A stretch of DNA of 64,000 nucleotides from Meloidogyne chitwoodi (GCA_015183035.1 JACZZP010000006.1:558001-622000); one strand, 5' to 3'. Shown: positions 47,745-59,328, counted from the first letter of the stretch. Program-made: numbers and translations. Notes: a model not told the origin generated them from the sequence alone.

Positions 47745-48949
47745 TTTTTTTTTATTAATTTTTTAATTTTTTCGAGTAAAAAATTTAAAATTTTATTTTT
47801 TTGCAAAAGTAGAAAAATTAAAAAAATATAATTGAGGTCAAAATCAGAAATTCGTAAAGTTAATGGATAACAAACACAAAAAGGAAAATTTAAATTTAAT
47901 TGTAAAAAAATATATTATTATTTTGTATAACTAGTGGAATACATACAATGATTGGAGAACTTTCTTTTTACGAATAGCCGCTTCGCGACTGAAGTGTATA
48001 GAAACCGTTTCGCGCTTGTAACACTAATTCTAGAAAATGTCTTGCGAATAGATGGCCTTTCTTGAAACATTTTTCAAAAATATTTTCGACCTTCGAGTTC
48101 GAACCCGCATTCAAATTAGCAAGTCCAGCACAATACCACTACACCACAACTCTTCTTACCTACTTTAAAATAAGTGCTTTTGACTTTACCCTGCATCTCA
48201 TAAATCTCAATTTTTTAAATCTTTTGGAGAGAAGAAATTAATTGAATATTGACTGTGTTGTATCTTATGTTTCCTACTTAAGTGCAACAGGTGTGTCCGA
48301 GATAATGTAGATGAGCAACAAAGCAAACAGTTTATTACAGAGCAAATACAATAGAAGTGTAGAGAATGGGTTGAGGTAGATGTATAGACGAGAACTAACT
48401 CCCTGACTGGTTTATTATGGGTGCTTATCTATTTAATAGAAATTTTAAGTTTTTTTCTTTTTTATTTTTAGAAAAATATTTTTTTGCTCCTTTAAGGTTT
48501 TTAATTCTTTTAATTTTGGATCTGCAGAGAGATAATATATTTGAATTATTCCAAAGGTACGGTTTATATTATAATTTTTAGAGTAAGGATATTTTCGAAG
48601 ATTTGTAATATTAAAATAAATTTAAAAAATATTTTTTATTATTAATTTTAAATTTAAATAAATTGACAAAAATTTTAGATAGAGGCATTTGTAAAAAATA
48701 TATTTTAATTTAGAAATTTTGGGGAAAGAAATTTTTAAAAATTAAACGATAGAAAAATTGATTGACACAAAATAAAAATTTTTTTCTCTCTTAAACACAG
48801 TTCAGCTTCAATTTATTAAATGCCTCAATGCTCGATGGTTAAAGTTCTTTTTTAAAATTAATATAAAAATATTTTGGGAAAAGAAGAAAATTATTCATAA
48901 ATTTATTTCAATTAAATCTTTAAAAAAACCTTAAAAATTAAACAAAAAA
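47745..48949. other. intergenic DNA with tRNA-like and LTR-like relics
   Basis: On the minus strand, 48155-48088 contains TGGTGTAGTGGTATTGTGC and GGGTTCGAACTC, resembling tRNA A and B boxes, but the T and anticodon stems do not pair properly. At 48256-48440 (minus orientation) is a diverged, truncated relative of the solo LTR at 53004. No protein gene. Confidence 0.5.
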
Positions 48950-50334
48950 ATGTCAAAATTATTTTTCGTTTTTGTTATATTTAATATTGTTTTTATTCAA
49001 TTCTGTTAAGGAGTACCACATAAAACCCCAAGGAAGAGTAAAAATCCTGAACGATCATTAAGAGGCGATCATACAGGTATTTAAAAAATATTATAAAATT
49101 TATATTTACTTAATTTTATATTAATATCTATTAACTATTTTTAATATAAAAATAGTTAATATAATTTAAAAATAAATAAAGAAAATTCTTTTAAAACAAA
49201 ACATTAAAAAAAATATTTAAATTCATTTGTTAAAAATATTTTTTTAATTAAAGATAATGATATTTTAAAAAGAATACAACCTAGACATTATGATAGTAAT
49301 ACCGGTGAGTAAAAATATTAAATCTTAAAAAATATTTACAAAAAATAAGATGATAGAGGAAAAGAAATAGAACATGGACAACCTAGTAATATCGGTGAGT
49401 AAAAATATTAAATTTTAAAAAATATTTTTAAAAAAATAAAGATGATAAAGGAAAAGGAATAGCAGTTGAAGATGAACAACCTAGTGATAACGGTGAGTAA
49501 AAATATAATTTATTAAAAATTTTAGATAATTAATTAAATATATATTGTCTTGTATATATCTTATTAGTGATATGTGGTAATATTATTAAAGTATAAACGA
49601 AATACAATATTTTATATAAATTTATGAGAGTATCTTCTTTTTTCCCTTTTTAGTTTTTTCGGTAGTTGAATAAATCATTAAGTAATTCAAAATAATTCCA
49701 AAAGATCAAATATTATTTAAATTAATTTTAAAAATTATTTCAAACAAAAGTAGAGAATGTTCGAGAAAGAGGAAGACCGTCAACTAATAAAGAAAAAACT
49801 TTTGGTAAATACAATTATGTCGTGAGGGACATATATACAAATAAAAAAGGCACAAAAATTTATTGGCGCTGCAAGGATCAACATAAAAAAAGATGTAATG
49901 GGACAATTCAAACGACAATTGATGAAATACCTATTACAGGAAAAGGAAACGTGCACACTTGTAAAAATAGTAATAACCCAGGTAAATTTAATAAATTACA
50001 AATTAATTTGTAAAATAAATTATCCAATACATAATGATGTTTTTATTAAAAAGTTAAAAAAACTAAATTTTTATTTCCATAAATAATTTTAAAAATTAAA
50101 TTTTAGTTCAACAAGCAAAAGAAAAGGTATTAAAATTAATAATTTAATTAATATGTAACACTAATAATTATTTTAAAATATTCAAACTATTTTTTTATGT
50201 AAAAGTTTTTTTTTATTAGTTTTTTTATTAAATTTTATAAAATTTAAACAGAAAATTTATTTTATTAAAAATTAAAATATTTATAGGAAGATAAGAGTAA
50301 AGATGAGAGTGAAGATGAGTATGAAGATGAATAA
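48950..50334 (+). pseudogene. FLYWCH-type zinc-finger protein with signal-peptide exon, stop-interrupted
   Basis: Seven exons keep frame: 48950-49076, 49254-49304, 49350-49394, 49442-49492, 49754-49981, 50107-50126, 50287-50334. Exon 1 opens MSKLFFVFVIFNIVFIQFC, matching the signal peptide of the gene at 20004, but codon 20 is TAA (49007-49009) where the paralogue has GAA; downstream the frame stays open (GVPHKTPRKSKNPERSLRGD). Exons 2-4 are mini-exons of 45-51 bp. Exon 5 carries a FLYWCH-like finger: FGKYNYVVRD, IYWRCKDQHKKRCNGTI and VHTC. Such fingers bind DNA or protein in nuclear proteins; pairing with a signal peptide is unusual. The tail is acidic (DKSKDESEDEYEDE). Either a pseudogene, a readthrough case, or a sequence error at one base. 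Confidence 0.65.
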
Positions 50335-52269
50335 GTTTATATTTTAAAATTAATATATAATTAATTTTTTATTAAATTAATTAAGTTATAAAAAAAAGTT
50401 TTTATAATTTAATAAAAATATTTATTAGATTTATTTAGATAATTTTATTAATAAGGAAAATTTATTAAAAAAAACAATTTAAAATTATTATAATATATTT
50501 AAGACTAAAATAATTTATTAAAAAAATTAATTAATTTTAATTATAATTTTTTAGCTTCTGACGATACTGAATGATATCCGTTTATGAAGTAAAAGTGAAG
50601 TAAAAAGAAAAGAAAATTTATTATTTTTTTTAAATTAGTTAAAAAAACAAACAAACGTATACCTTTCATACATATATCTTATATTTATTCTCTATTTATT
50701 TTAAACAATCTTTTATTTTTTTTAAAAATTATTTTTCGATTTCTGATAATTTACATATGCAAAAAGAAAATACTTTTATTATTCAAAACAGATTCTGGTA
50801 CTTGTACTCTTATAGCACATCTATCCTTTTTCAATGCCGTAGACTGCCTTGATTGATATTGTCCCAAGAAAACTTTGATGTTAAGAAAAAGTTATTAAAG
50901 ATTGAAGTTTGCTGGAAAAACGTCAACTTAAATCTATTAGGAGTGTTTTATCACTTCTTCATTTTTGGGTCCATGGCTGGTTGGTTTTGGCACAAAAATG
51001 GATTTATTCATTGAAATTTACTCTAATTTATGATTTCCATTGATCAGCAGCAAAACACCATCCGATAAAATAGTTAACAACTATTAGAAAGTAAATTTCA
51101 ATGAATAGATCCATTTTTGTTATGAATAGTTTAATAAAATAAAGGATATCCTCACTTTTAACTTTTGCCGTTAAAAGTATTGAAAATAGACCTCTGTCTA
51201 TTTTCTTAAATATTTAAGAGAAAAATTGTTTTCAATGCCAAATAATCTTAAAAGTCGATTTAATGTCCAATCAAATTAAATAATATTTATTATTTTTTTA
51301 AGACTCAAGTTGGAAGTGTTATGTCAGAATTAAAGTTAGTCAAGCCAATATAAATACTTCAAGTTTAGCCTATTTTAAGATATCTGTCTCTCAGAATTAC
51401 TTAAACAGAACAACTTAACCGATAATAATACCTAGATCTTGACCCATTTTTCGCTTAAAAAACGGTATTAATCAAAACACTCTAAAACCCTTAAAATCGT
51501 TCAAAATCAAAACAAAAATTTCAATTTTAACAAATATTTGATCTAATAAATATTTGACTGAATTTATTTTTAATAGAAAAGATTATAATTAAAATTAAAT
51601 ACATATTTTAATAAAAAAGAATACTAAATGAATGTATTAAATTTAAAATATATAAATAAATCAGGCTTTCTTTGTCTGTTCTCAGGGCTCCCATTCGTAC
51701 TTAAAATGGAAGTACAATACTTTCAAATCGACCCGTGTACTTATAAAATTAAAAATGTACTTAAATCTAAGTACTATTTCTAGTACTTAAATAAATTAAT
51801 TAATGAAGAAAATTAAAAAAATTTTTTTTTAATTTTGAAGATCTGAAAGACGAAGAGCTTAGATAATTTACCCAGAAAAATTTATTTTATTTTATTTTTT
51901 AAATATTTATTTATTAGAAATTGTAATCAATTTATTATAAAAAATTTTTAACGAGATTTGGTTTTTAATTTTACTAATAAAAATTACCTTTAGATTTAAT
52001 TTAAATTTTGCGAAATTTGTAAACATTTAAAATACTTTTTAATTAAAAAAAAATAAATTTTGTGTCCCGTACCCAATTTTAAATTTTAATAATTAATAGA
52101 AAAAAAATTATTAAAAAAATTTTATATTAATAAAATAAAATTCAAAAAATAAAAAAAAGTTTATCGAAAAATAATAGAGGATTTAACAATTTTTAGAGTC
52201 TCCGATAATTTAATTTAAACCCCAAAAAATTGAATATTTCTTTTTTCTTTGTTTTTTCCGTATTTTTAT
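50335..52269. other. intergenic DNA, start of block B
   Basis: A possible alternative last exon (acceptor near 50552, then SDDTE and stop) of the FLYWCH gene lies at 50553-50573. An inverted-repeat MITE is at 50993-51119. From 51790 the sequence matches the region just past the phospholipase-like gene at 42560. No independent gene seen. Confidence 0.5.
50993..51119. mobile_element. MITE with 30-bp inverted repeats
   Basis: CAAAAATGGATTTATTCATT and the following 10 bases (50993-51022) pair with 51090-51119 at 29 of 30 positions, with a 67-base core. No coding capacity and no clear target duplication. Confidence 0.75.
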
Positions 52270-55194
52270 TTAATTTTTGCACAAAATCAAATTACTTTCT
52301 TGAGGTATAAATATATTAACATTATTATACATTATCATTCTATTTTCAAACATGAAAATATTACAATCTTTTCTGATAAATTTACGAACAGCAGAAATAC
52401 TAGGGCGATCTTCTGGTTTAAATTGAAGGCTTGCCTATTAATTTAATTAAATTTATTTTTAAAAATAAATTAAAAAATCAATTAAAAAATGAAAAAATTA
52501 ATTTAAAAAAAAAATCTCAGAGGAATCAAAAAAATGGAGAAACTAGTAAAGAAAAAATAACTCTATTATTTCCACAAGCTTTCAAAAATAAATCATTTAC
52601 TTAAATATCAATTTTTTATAATTAATTGTGGTGGCCCCATCTACAAAAAAATTCGATTCCTACGGGGAGCGCATCTGAATATAGTCAAATTTTTTAACAA
52701 TATTATTTTTAGTTTTTATTATAAGATATAAAGAATACCCTCATAACTCGTTCCAAAATTGTATTACAATTATTGTTTAAATTTTCTTTAAATTCCTCTA
52801 ATTCTTTTCGGTCAAATGGTTCATACAAACTTTGTCTCAATTTAAATATCATTACTCCAAAGGAATAAATATCAACTTTATTGGTTATCTAAAAAATTAC
52901 AAAAAATATTATAATACATATATAGGTAATTAAATTTAACTAAAAAACCAATTATATTCCCTAATAAATAAATTAAGTAAAAGCAATTCTGTATTTATAT
53001 ATGTGTTGGATATAAGTGGTGGTCTTTTATAGACACCTTTAACAGTCTAGTCAACATACTATATAAGCACCAGTCTTTGAGTTAACCTTCGCCCGTCTAC
53101 CTTCAAACCTGTTCTCCACTTCTATTGTATTTGCTCTGTGATAAACCTTTGTTCTTGTTGCTCGACTTTTCTATTATTCTCGGACACACCCGTTACTCTT
53201 AAGCAGGACATTTAAGACGTAACAATATGTAAAGATGAAAGTATAATTATAAGGAATTTGACTATTTTATGATATTGAATCAATTAACCTATCTAAAACC
53301 CCTTTTTTAAACTTTTTCCTAAATGTTAAAAATATCAAGATTTAATAATGGTCAACAAAAATAGAAAAGGTTCCCATTTATTTATTAATTTTTATTCGAA
53401 TTTTATTTAATAAAAAAAAATTTTTTTTATTACCGCAAAACTATCTTCTTCACTAAATTCAATTTCTGGCGCAATATATAAATCTGTTCCAATTTTATTT
53501 TCGCCACGTGTTCCAAAAATTTGTTCGTGTTTTAATACCAATTTATGTTTTAAAACAGAATGGCCAAAATCAATTAGTTTTGAGTTTATAACATCAATTT
53601 CTTCTTGTTTTTGAAGGTCTATAACAAAATTTTGTGCTTTAATATCCATATGAATGCCAACTAAAAATATTTTAAAATTTATTAGAAGAAGAGTTTAAAA
53701 ATCATTTTTTTAATCAGTTTTTTCTTATAAAAAAACCACACAATCCGCAACCATCGAGGGATTTCTTTTTATTTAAAAATCTTAACTTGGTCAAGGCAAC
53801 GAGTTAAGAATAGTCTAGACTTATCACAATTTTTTTTTTTTTAAAACTTATTCTTTCTTATTAATTTAAAAACAAAGGAAGGTTTGGGACTTTGGAGGTC
53901 AAAAAATTAAATATTTAATTAAATATTATTTTATGACATTGATGGAATTCTTCAATTGTTAAAACTGCTCCAATAATAATTTTAGTAAGAAGATTTTCTC
54001 CAAAAACAGTCAGTTCATTTCCATCAACTAGGCGATCATTTCCTGATTCAAATTGTTTCATTATCTTTTCTTTAAAATAATCTAATAAATTTTTTCCTCC
54101 AAGTTCTAAAACCATAGATATTTCATCATTTATATCACTTAAAAAAATAAATTACATACATATATTTAATAATAAAGCATAATAAAAAAGAATTTTTTTA
54201 TTTAATATATCAAAAGTTAGGGGAAAAAAAAGAATTCTTAGTAAATAAATCCCAAATGAAAAAAAAATATATGTACAACCATTTAAGAATATTTTATGAC
54301 TTATTTTTGTTGTTTTTTTATTACAAATCTCTTTAATATAAAATTGCTTAAAAACTTACTATCCATAAAGAGTTATACTCCTTTCAATATTATGATTTCT
54401 GGCTAATTCTTTTAAAATTTTAACTTCATTTAATGAAATATTTGTTCTATTTGTCATTTTCAAGACAACACAATGACATTTGTTCATTATTGCATGATGA
54501 ATCTTAATAAAATTAAATTTTGAAGAAAAAAAAGTTTATAAGCGAAAAGGACAATTCTGAGTTAGGAATCATTTAATAAAATAATTTAAAGCTTAATAGG
54601 TAATTTGGTAATTTTTACTAATTGGAGCGAACAGATAATTTAATTCGAAAAAAAAAGTTAGCTCGTAATAGTAAAAATTCTTAAATTGGAGAAAAATAAA
54701 TAGAGGGAAAACAATATAAAAGAAAAAAAGTTTAAACTTGCTAAAAAAAAACTCACCACGCCATGGTTCCCAGAATTGATTTCAGCCCATCTAACATTAA
54801 GTGAAATATTATTTATCTTTATTTCTTGTGTATCAAATTGTTCAACATTGTAATGAGGACAAATACCTTCTTCTAACAGTTCTATACCTCTTGAACACAT
54901 TTGTCCAGCAAATAAACCTTTATTAAAAAATTATTTGAAAAAAATATATTTATAGATTAATGTCTGCTAAATCGAATTTGGGTGATCTCGAATGTAAAAA
55001 TTAGTTTTACAAACAGATTCAGGACTGAATCACACGGGACTAATCCCGAAAAATCCCACATAATACAAAAAAGGTGTGGATAACGTGAGTTGGATCCCGT
55101 CCTTTGACTACCCATTTTTAGTTTAAAATTGTATTCTACCTTTTAAATATAAAATTAAAAATAAAATTAAAAGTAAAAATTGAATTAATTGCAT
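52270..55194 (-). CDS. secreted protein kinase (kinase C), 366 aa
   Basis: Seven exons in phase: 55194-55140, 54917-54757, 54502-54360, 54137-53938, 53660-53434, 52888-52739, 52434-52270. Signal peptide MQLIQFLLLILFLILYLK, then GLFAGQMCSRG. The domain keeps the ATP lysine (CVVLKMTNR), MVLELGGKNLLDYFKEK, HMDIKAQNF, IDFG, GTDLYIAPEI and DIYSFGVM. The glycine loop is degraded (EINSGNHGV against ASGTFGEV in kinase B), which may weaken nucleotide binding. Exon borders equal those of kinase B. The tail is longer than in B (SNLILCKN end) and exon 5 has an extra charged loop (KHKLVLKHEQIFGTRGE). Intron 5 holds a solo LTR. Likely active or recently active, with the glycine loop as the weak point. Confidence 0.85.
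53004..53224 (+). mobile_element. solo LTR, 221 bp, in kinase C intron
   Basis: Begins TGTTGGATATAAG and ends GACGTAACA, flanked by the 5-bp direct repeat ATATG (52999-53003, 53225-53229). TG...CA ends and a 5-bp duplication mark an LTR retrotransposon; a TATATAAG promoter-like box is near 53072. No internal region, so it is a recombined solo LTR. It is absent from the matching intron of kinase B. The 48256-48440 fragment is related (shared GGTGTGTCCGAGA and ACAGAGCAAATACAATAGAA). Confidence 0.85.
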
Positions 55195-57326
55195 TTATAC
55201 TAAAAAAAATAATTTCTAAAATTACTAAATTTAAAAATAATTTATTAAAAAATATTTATGGAATATATATATTTGTATGATTGAGTGATGAAGGATTTTG
55301 AAAGAGTAAGAGAGTAAAAGCTCGTGGATGTAAATTTTTGCGTGAGAGGAAAATGATAGAAAAATTAAAAAAAAAAATTTAAAAACGTCGAAAAATGTTA
55401 AAATAAATTTTTTTAATTAAAAAAAAAGTAAAAATATTTTTTTTTATTTTTACTGTTTCTTTCCCAAATAAACTTTTTCTTATAAAACAAATTTATGTAA
55501 ATAAATAAATGTATAAAATTTCAAAAATAAAATTTAAAATTTTTTAATAAATTTAATAGAATTAAAGTAAAAAAATTAAATTAAATTTGTAGCATGGTAT
55601 TAAAGATATATATTCAAGTTTTGGACAAAAAGTTTGAGTCCATAAGCTGGGTCCGCAAGTTTAGGCACACAATATATTTTCGGTCAGACTTAATCGGTCG
55701 ATTTTTTTGCCGATTAAAAAACAGAAACCGAATATCGGAAAATACCGAGAAATCAAACGAGCAGGGATTTAATATTTATGTAGTGACAGTCAGGAGCGAG
55801 CGCAATGCGTTTACGTTTTTGCGTCCATTTTTGGCCTTGCGTTGCGTTTTTTAATGGTTCTTGCGCCCGCTCCTGGTGACTAGGTTGTAGGATCCGAAAA
55901 AAAAAGCCGGATATCCGAAATTTTCGGATCGGATCCCGGTTCCTGATATCCGGCAATTCCCTAAGATCCGACAAACCTACTGGTGACAGTCATGAGGAGG
56001 AATTGGTGGTAGTAGTAGTGAAGGGAAGGAGAGAGAAGAGAAGAATTAATTCAATTAGTATCAGTGAGGAAATGAATAAATTAAATTAATGAGAAAGGTT
56101 AATTTAAGTAATACAAAAGTGCCAACCAAAATTCAAATTTTCCGGAAATTTAAATTAAAGGGAAAAAAAGAGAAGAGAAAAAAAGAGAATAAATTTTTTT
56201 GCTGGCATTTTTATGTTTACCCGACATTTGCTGACATTTGCGGCCAGGACATTTGCGGACCTGACATATGCGGACGACTTTTGCGGACCAATGGCGTTAA
56301 AAAAATTACCAAATAATTTTGAAAAATAAATATAAATACTAATAAATTTTTTTATTCTTTATCAGGAAATGCCTTATTCAGAGATCAATAATAATTTTTA
56401 AAGTATTGATTATTCGTCCTAAGTATCAAAACCACTTTTCATCAAACGATATTGTATCAATATTAAATGTTGTAGATATTGTTCTTCTGTTGGAAAATCA
56501 AATAGATCGAAGTTTGTCACAAGTTCCTTAATTGCTCTATCGTTTGCAATATATGTTTTTTACACTCTTTGCTTCTAAGGCATGTTGGATCAAGTTCGTA
56601 TTGACGAAGTTTATCCTCTGAAATCTGCTAGAATTTCCCCACTTCCCACTTCCGATTCCCTTATTTTTTTACCTCATTTCCCCGTTTCCAGTATTATTTT
56701 TTCCATTTTTCCTATATTGTAATTGTTTATGTATGAATTGTTTATTGAATGTTTTTTACAAACTTATTACCGTTACCTATTTAGAATAAACTCATTATTC
56801 GATGAATAAGGCATATGGTAAAATGTTAATAATTGAAAACATGTTTTTTATTATGTTTACACTTTGTTGTGTAATTTAACAATAATTTTTTCACTATTGA
56901 GTCCGCATATGTCGGGTCCGCAAAAATCCTGTCCGCAAGTGTCGCCCCACGATTTTTAATATTTCTTTTTTTCTGTTTTTTTTGCAAAAACAGAAAATTA
57001 AAAAAAATAATTTAATTGAGATGTCAGGCCAAAATATGAAATTTGTTAAGTTAATGGATAACAAACACAAAAAAAAAGAAAATTTTAATTGTAAAAAAAA
57101 TATTATTTTTTTTATTTTGTAAAATATATATTACTCTTATGTAGTCAGTTATTTTTAGAATTTTCCCCTTTTAAATTTTTTTTTGAAAATTAAGAATTTT
57201 GTTTAAAAAATAAAGTTTATTTGAAATAATAAAATAAAAATATTTTTTTAATTTTATTAAAAAATATTTTAAAAACTGTGTGACAAAAAATATTAATTAA
57301 TTACCTAAACACATTATTTTCTCTAA
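55195..57326. other. upstream DNA of kinase C with nested GC-rich elements
   Basis: Aligns with block A. At 55786-55880 GTCAGGAGCGAGCGCAA pairs with TTGCGCCCGCTCCTGGTGAC, and at about 55882-55979 a second palindromic patch (GGATCCGA...TCCGACAAACCTA) follows. GTGACAGTC, GTGACTAGG and GTGACAGTC lie around and between them, suggesting two insertions. The foldback element is at about 56219-56951. No gene. Confidence 0.55.
56219..56951. mobile_element. diverged foldback element in block B
   Basis: Arms are made of GACATTTGCGGAC-type repeats (left about 56219-56292, right about 56899-56951) around an AT-rich core. It occupies the position matching the 47005 element in block A, but the arm repeat unit differs (GCGGAC against GCGCCG). 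So the two copies either diverged by turnover of the arm repeats or inserted separately. Confidence 0.7.
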
Positions 57327-59328
57327 CTAAACTTTTGTTTTAGCTCTAAATATTGAAGCTTTATTTATTATCATTTTTTTATTTTTATTTTGTGTTACTT
57401 CTCCAGACATTCTTCTTGACATTAAATTATTTATTGAATTATAATGTTCTCTCTTTTCATTCCCAGGAGGATGTTCTTGATAAAAATCATTACGAGGAGG
57501 ACAGGAACAACTGAAAAAATATAAAAATAATTATTTTTAAAATTAAAAAGATTATAACTCAAAAACCTCTCTCTATAAGAAACAAAAATAAAAAAAATTA
57601 AACAAACTATTGCCCATCATGGCCGTGTTGACCAGGAAATCCAGGCTTTCCAGGCAGTCCTGGTGGACCTTGAATTCCTTGTAATCCTGTAGGTCCTCTT
57701 GCTCCGATAGGTCCACGAGGAGCGGGAAGTTTACTTTAAATAAAATTAAATAATTTTCAAAGTATTAATTTAAATACGGTCCAGGAAGTCCAGGCGGTCC
57801 GCACGGCCCTGGCTGACCTCTCAAACCTTTCGGACCAGGCTAAACTTAATTTAATAAAAAGTAGGATTGAACTAACAAACCAATCCAATAAATCTTATAG
57901 CATTTCTTCCAGGAGGGCCGAATCGGCCATTCGCTCCTAAAGGTCCTGGAAGACCTCTATCACCAGGCAATCCTGGTAGACCAGGCTGAAAAGTAGAAAA
58001 TAATATTTTAATTAATTATTGATTTTTAAAACACCATTGAACGTCCGGGAGTTCCAGGAATTCCTGGCAATCCATCAGGTCCAGGCAGTCCTTGTATTCC
58101 TTCATTGAAAAATTATAATTGTATTTTAATTGACAATTAATTTGTAAATTAATTTTTTAATAAAAAAGTAATTATAAAATGCACCTTGGCGTCCAACAGG
58201 TCCAGGGGGCCCAGCAGGACACAATATACATCCTGTTTGATAACCTTCTTCAGGACCAGTCTTATAACATCCTCCATCAGAAGCAAAATTGGCATTTTCT
58301 CCTCCTTGATTATTTAGTAGTAAAGCATCATCATCCTCTTCCAAATAACTTCCATCATCTTCACTTATACCTCCTCCTCCCCAAGGTCGGCCAGGGGCAC
58401 CGGAAGGTCCTTGAGGGCCTGGTTCACCTGGTGGGCCAATAAGACCGGGTAAGCCTGGAGGGCCTGGTTGAGGTATGCACTTTGGCTGGGCATAACCATT
58501 GGTGACATAACTGTCTATAAATTGTTAAATGTTATTAATTTTTGTTAATATTGGTTTAAACACGGAGGTTGGAACAGGGTCATTGAAATCCAAAATTACG
58601 GGAATTGGATTCAACAAATCCCACGAGGTATCCCCGCTTTATAACAAGATTTTTCGGGAAAAAACTCTTGTATTTATGGAAGATCTGGAACATTTAAAGA
58701 GGACTAAAAATGATCCTAATTAGCTAAATAAATAATTATTTAAAAACATTATATTTAATTAATTATAATTATCCCAAAAAGCAAAAATTAGGTACTTAAA
58801 AATTACTAATTAATTTAAAAAAAACAAACTTGTAGCATGTAAATTGTTTAAAGTTGGGTTATTATTTAAATTAAATCCTCCTTGTATTCCTCCATTTGTT
58901 CCTCCACCAGCATTGTTAGTCCAAGCATTATTATAATTATTATTAAAATATCCATTACAACAACTATTCCCAGTCCAACAACATTGCCTTTTTATTCGTT
59001 GACGACGAGTTTCTTCTTTTTGTAAAATTTTCATTTTTGTCCATGCTTGATTAGCAAGTTGGGTAAATTCGTTTATTTCTTTAGTTATTTCATTTTGAAG
59101 AAGATTTATTTCCTAAAATTATTTTTTAAAATACTAAATTGATTAAATATTTGAAATTAAGGTATTTTTTAAATTAAATATTTCTTTAACTTTTACTTTT
59201 TAAAATATTAAAAAAATAATAAAAATAAATTAAAATGCCTTATATATAAATCCGATAATTGTCAATGAGAAAATAACACTAATTCCACTAAATGCTGAAC
59301 CAAAATGAATACATTTTAACGGAAGCAT
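57327..59328 (-). CDS. nematode cuticle collagen, about 410 aa
   Basis: Eight exons in phase: 59328-59239, 59112-58830, 58514-58185, 58099-58035, 57985-57881, 57839-57778, 57733-57608, 57510-57327. The N-terminus (MLPLKCIHFGSAFSGISVIF and following hydrophobic residues) is the membrane/signal segment of nematode collagens. Then comes the conserved EINEFTQLANQAWTKM region and a subtilisin-type cleavage site (RRQRIKRQ). Cysteine clusters (CCWTGNSCC) precede Gly-X-Y blocks (PGPPGLPGLIGPPGEPGPQG and others) separated by an acidic non-collagen stretch and Cys residues, and HDGQYCSCPPR closes the triple helix. This is the standard layout of cuticle collagens, which trimerise and cross-link in the extracellular cuticle. 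The C-terminal tail (about 55 residues, Lys/Asn-rich) is long. The first intron appears to use a GC donor (AAG then GCATTT). Confidence 0.9.

Larger units (their letters stand above)
42560..47935. repeat. segmental duplication, block A
   Basis: Matches 51790-57125 in the same order and orientation. The match begins just past the phospholipase-like stop (shared GAGCTTAGATAATTTACCCA) and runs through the whole kinase gene, its upstream DNA and a foldback element. It ends near shared TTAATGGATAACAAACACAA (about 47862 and 57050). Coding exons align throughout while introns and flanks have diverged, so the duplication is not very recent. Confidence 0.75.
51790..57125. repeat. segmental duplication, block B
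   Basis: Second copy of the unit described at 42560-47935, same orientation, with about 3.9 kb between the copies. It carries kinase C, upstream DNA and a diverged foldback element. Confidence 0.75.

Noticed and set aside
48256..53224. A complete LTR retrotransposon between the two LTR-like sequences
   Set aside because: The two sequences are in opposite orientation, one is truncated, and a gene and duplication block lie between them with no gag or pol frame.
55594..55974. Frames on both strands upstream of kinase C
   Set aside because: They run through GC-rich palindromic elements and mirror each other, as expected for inverted repeats.
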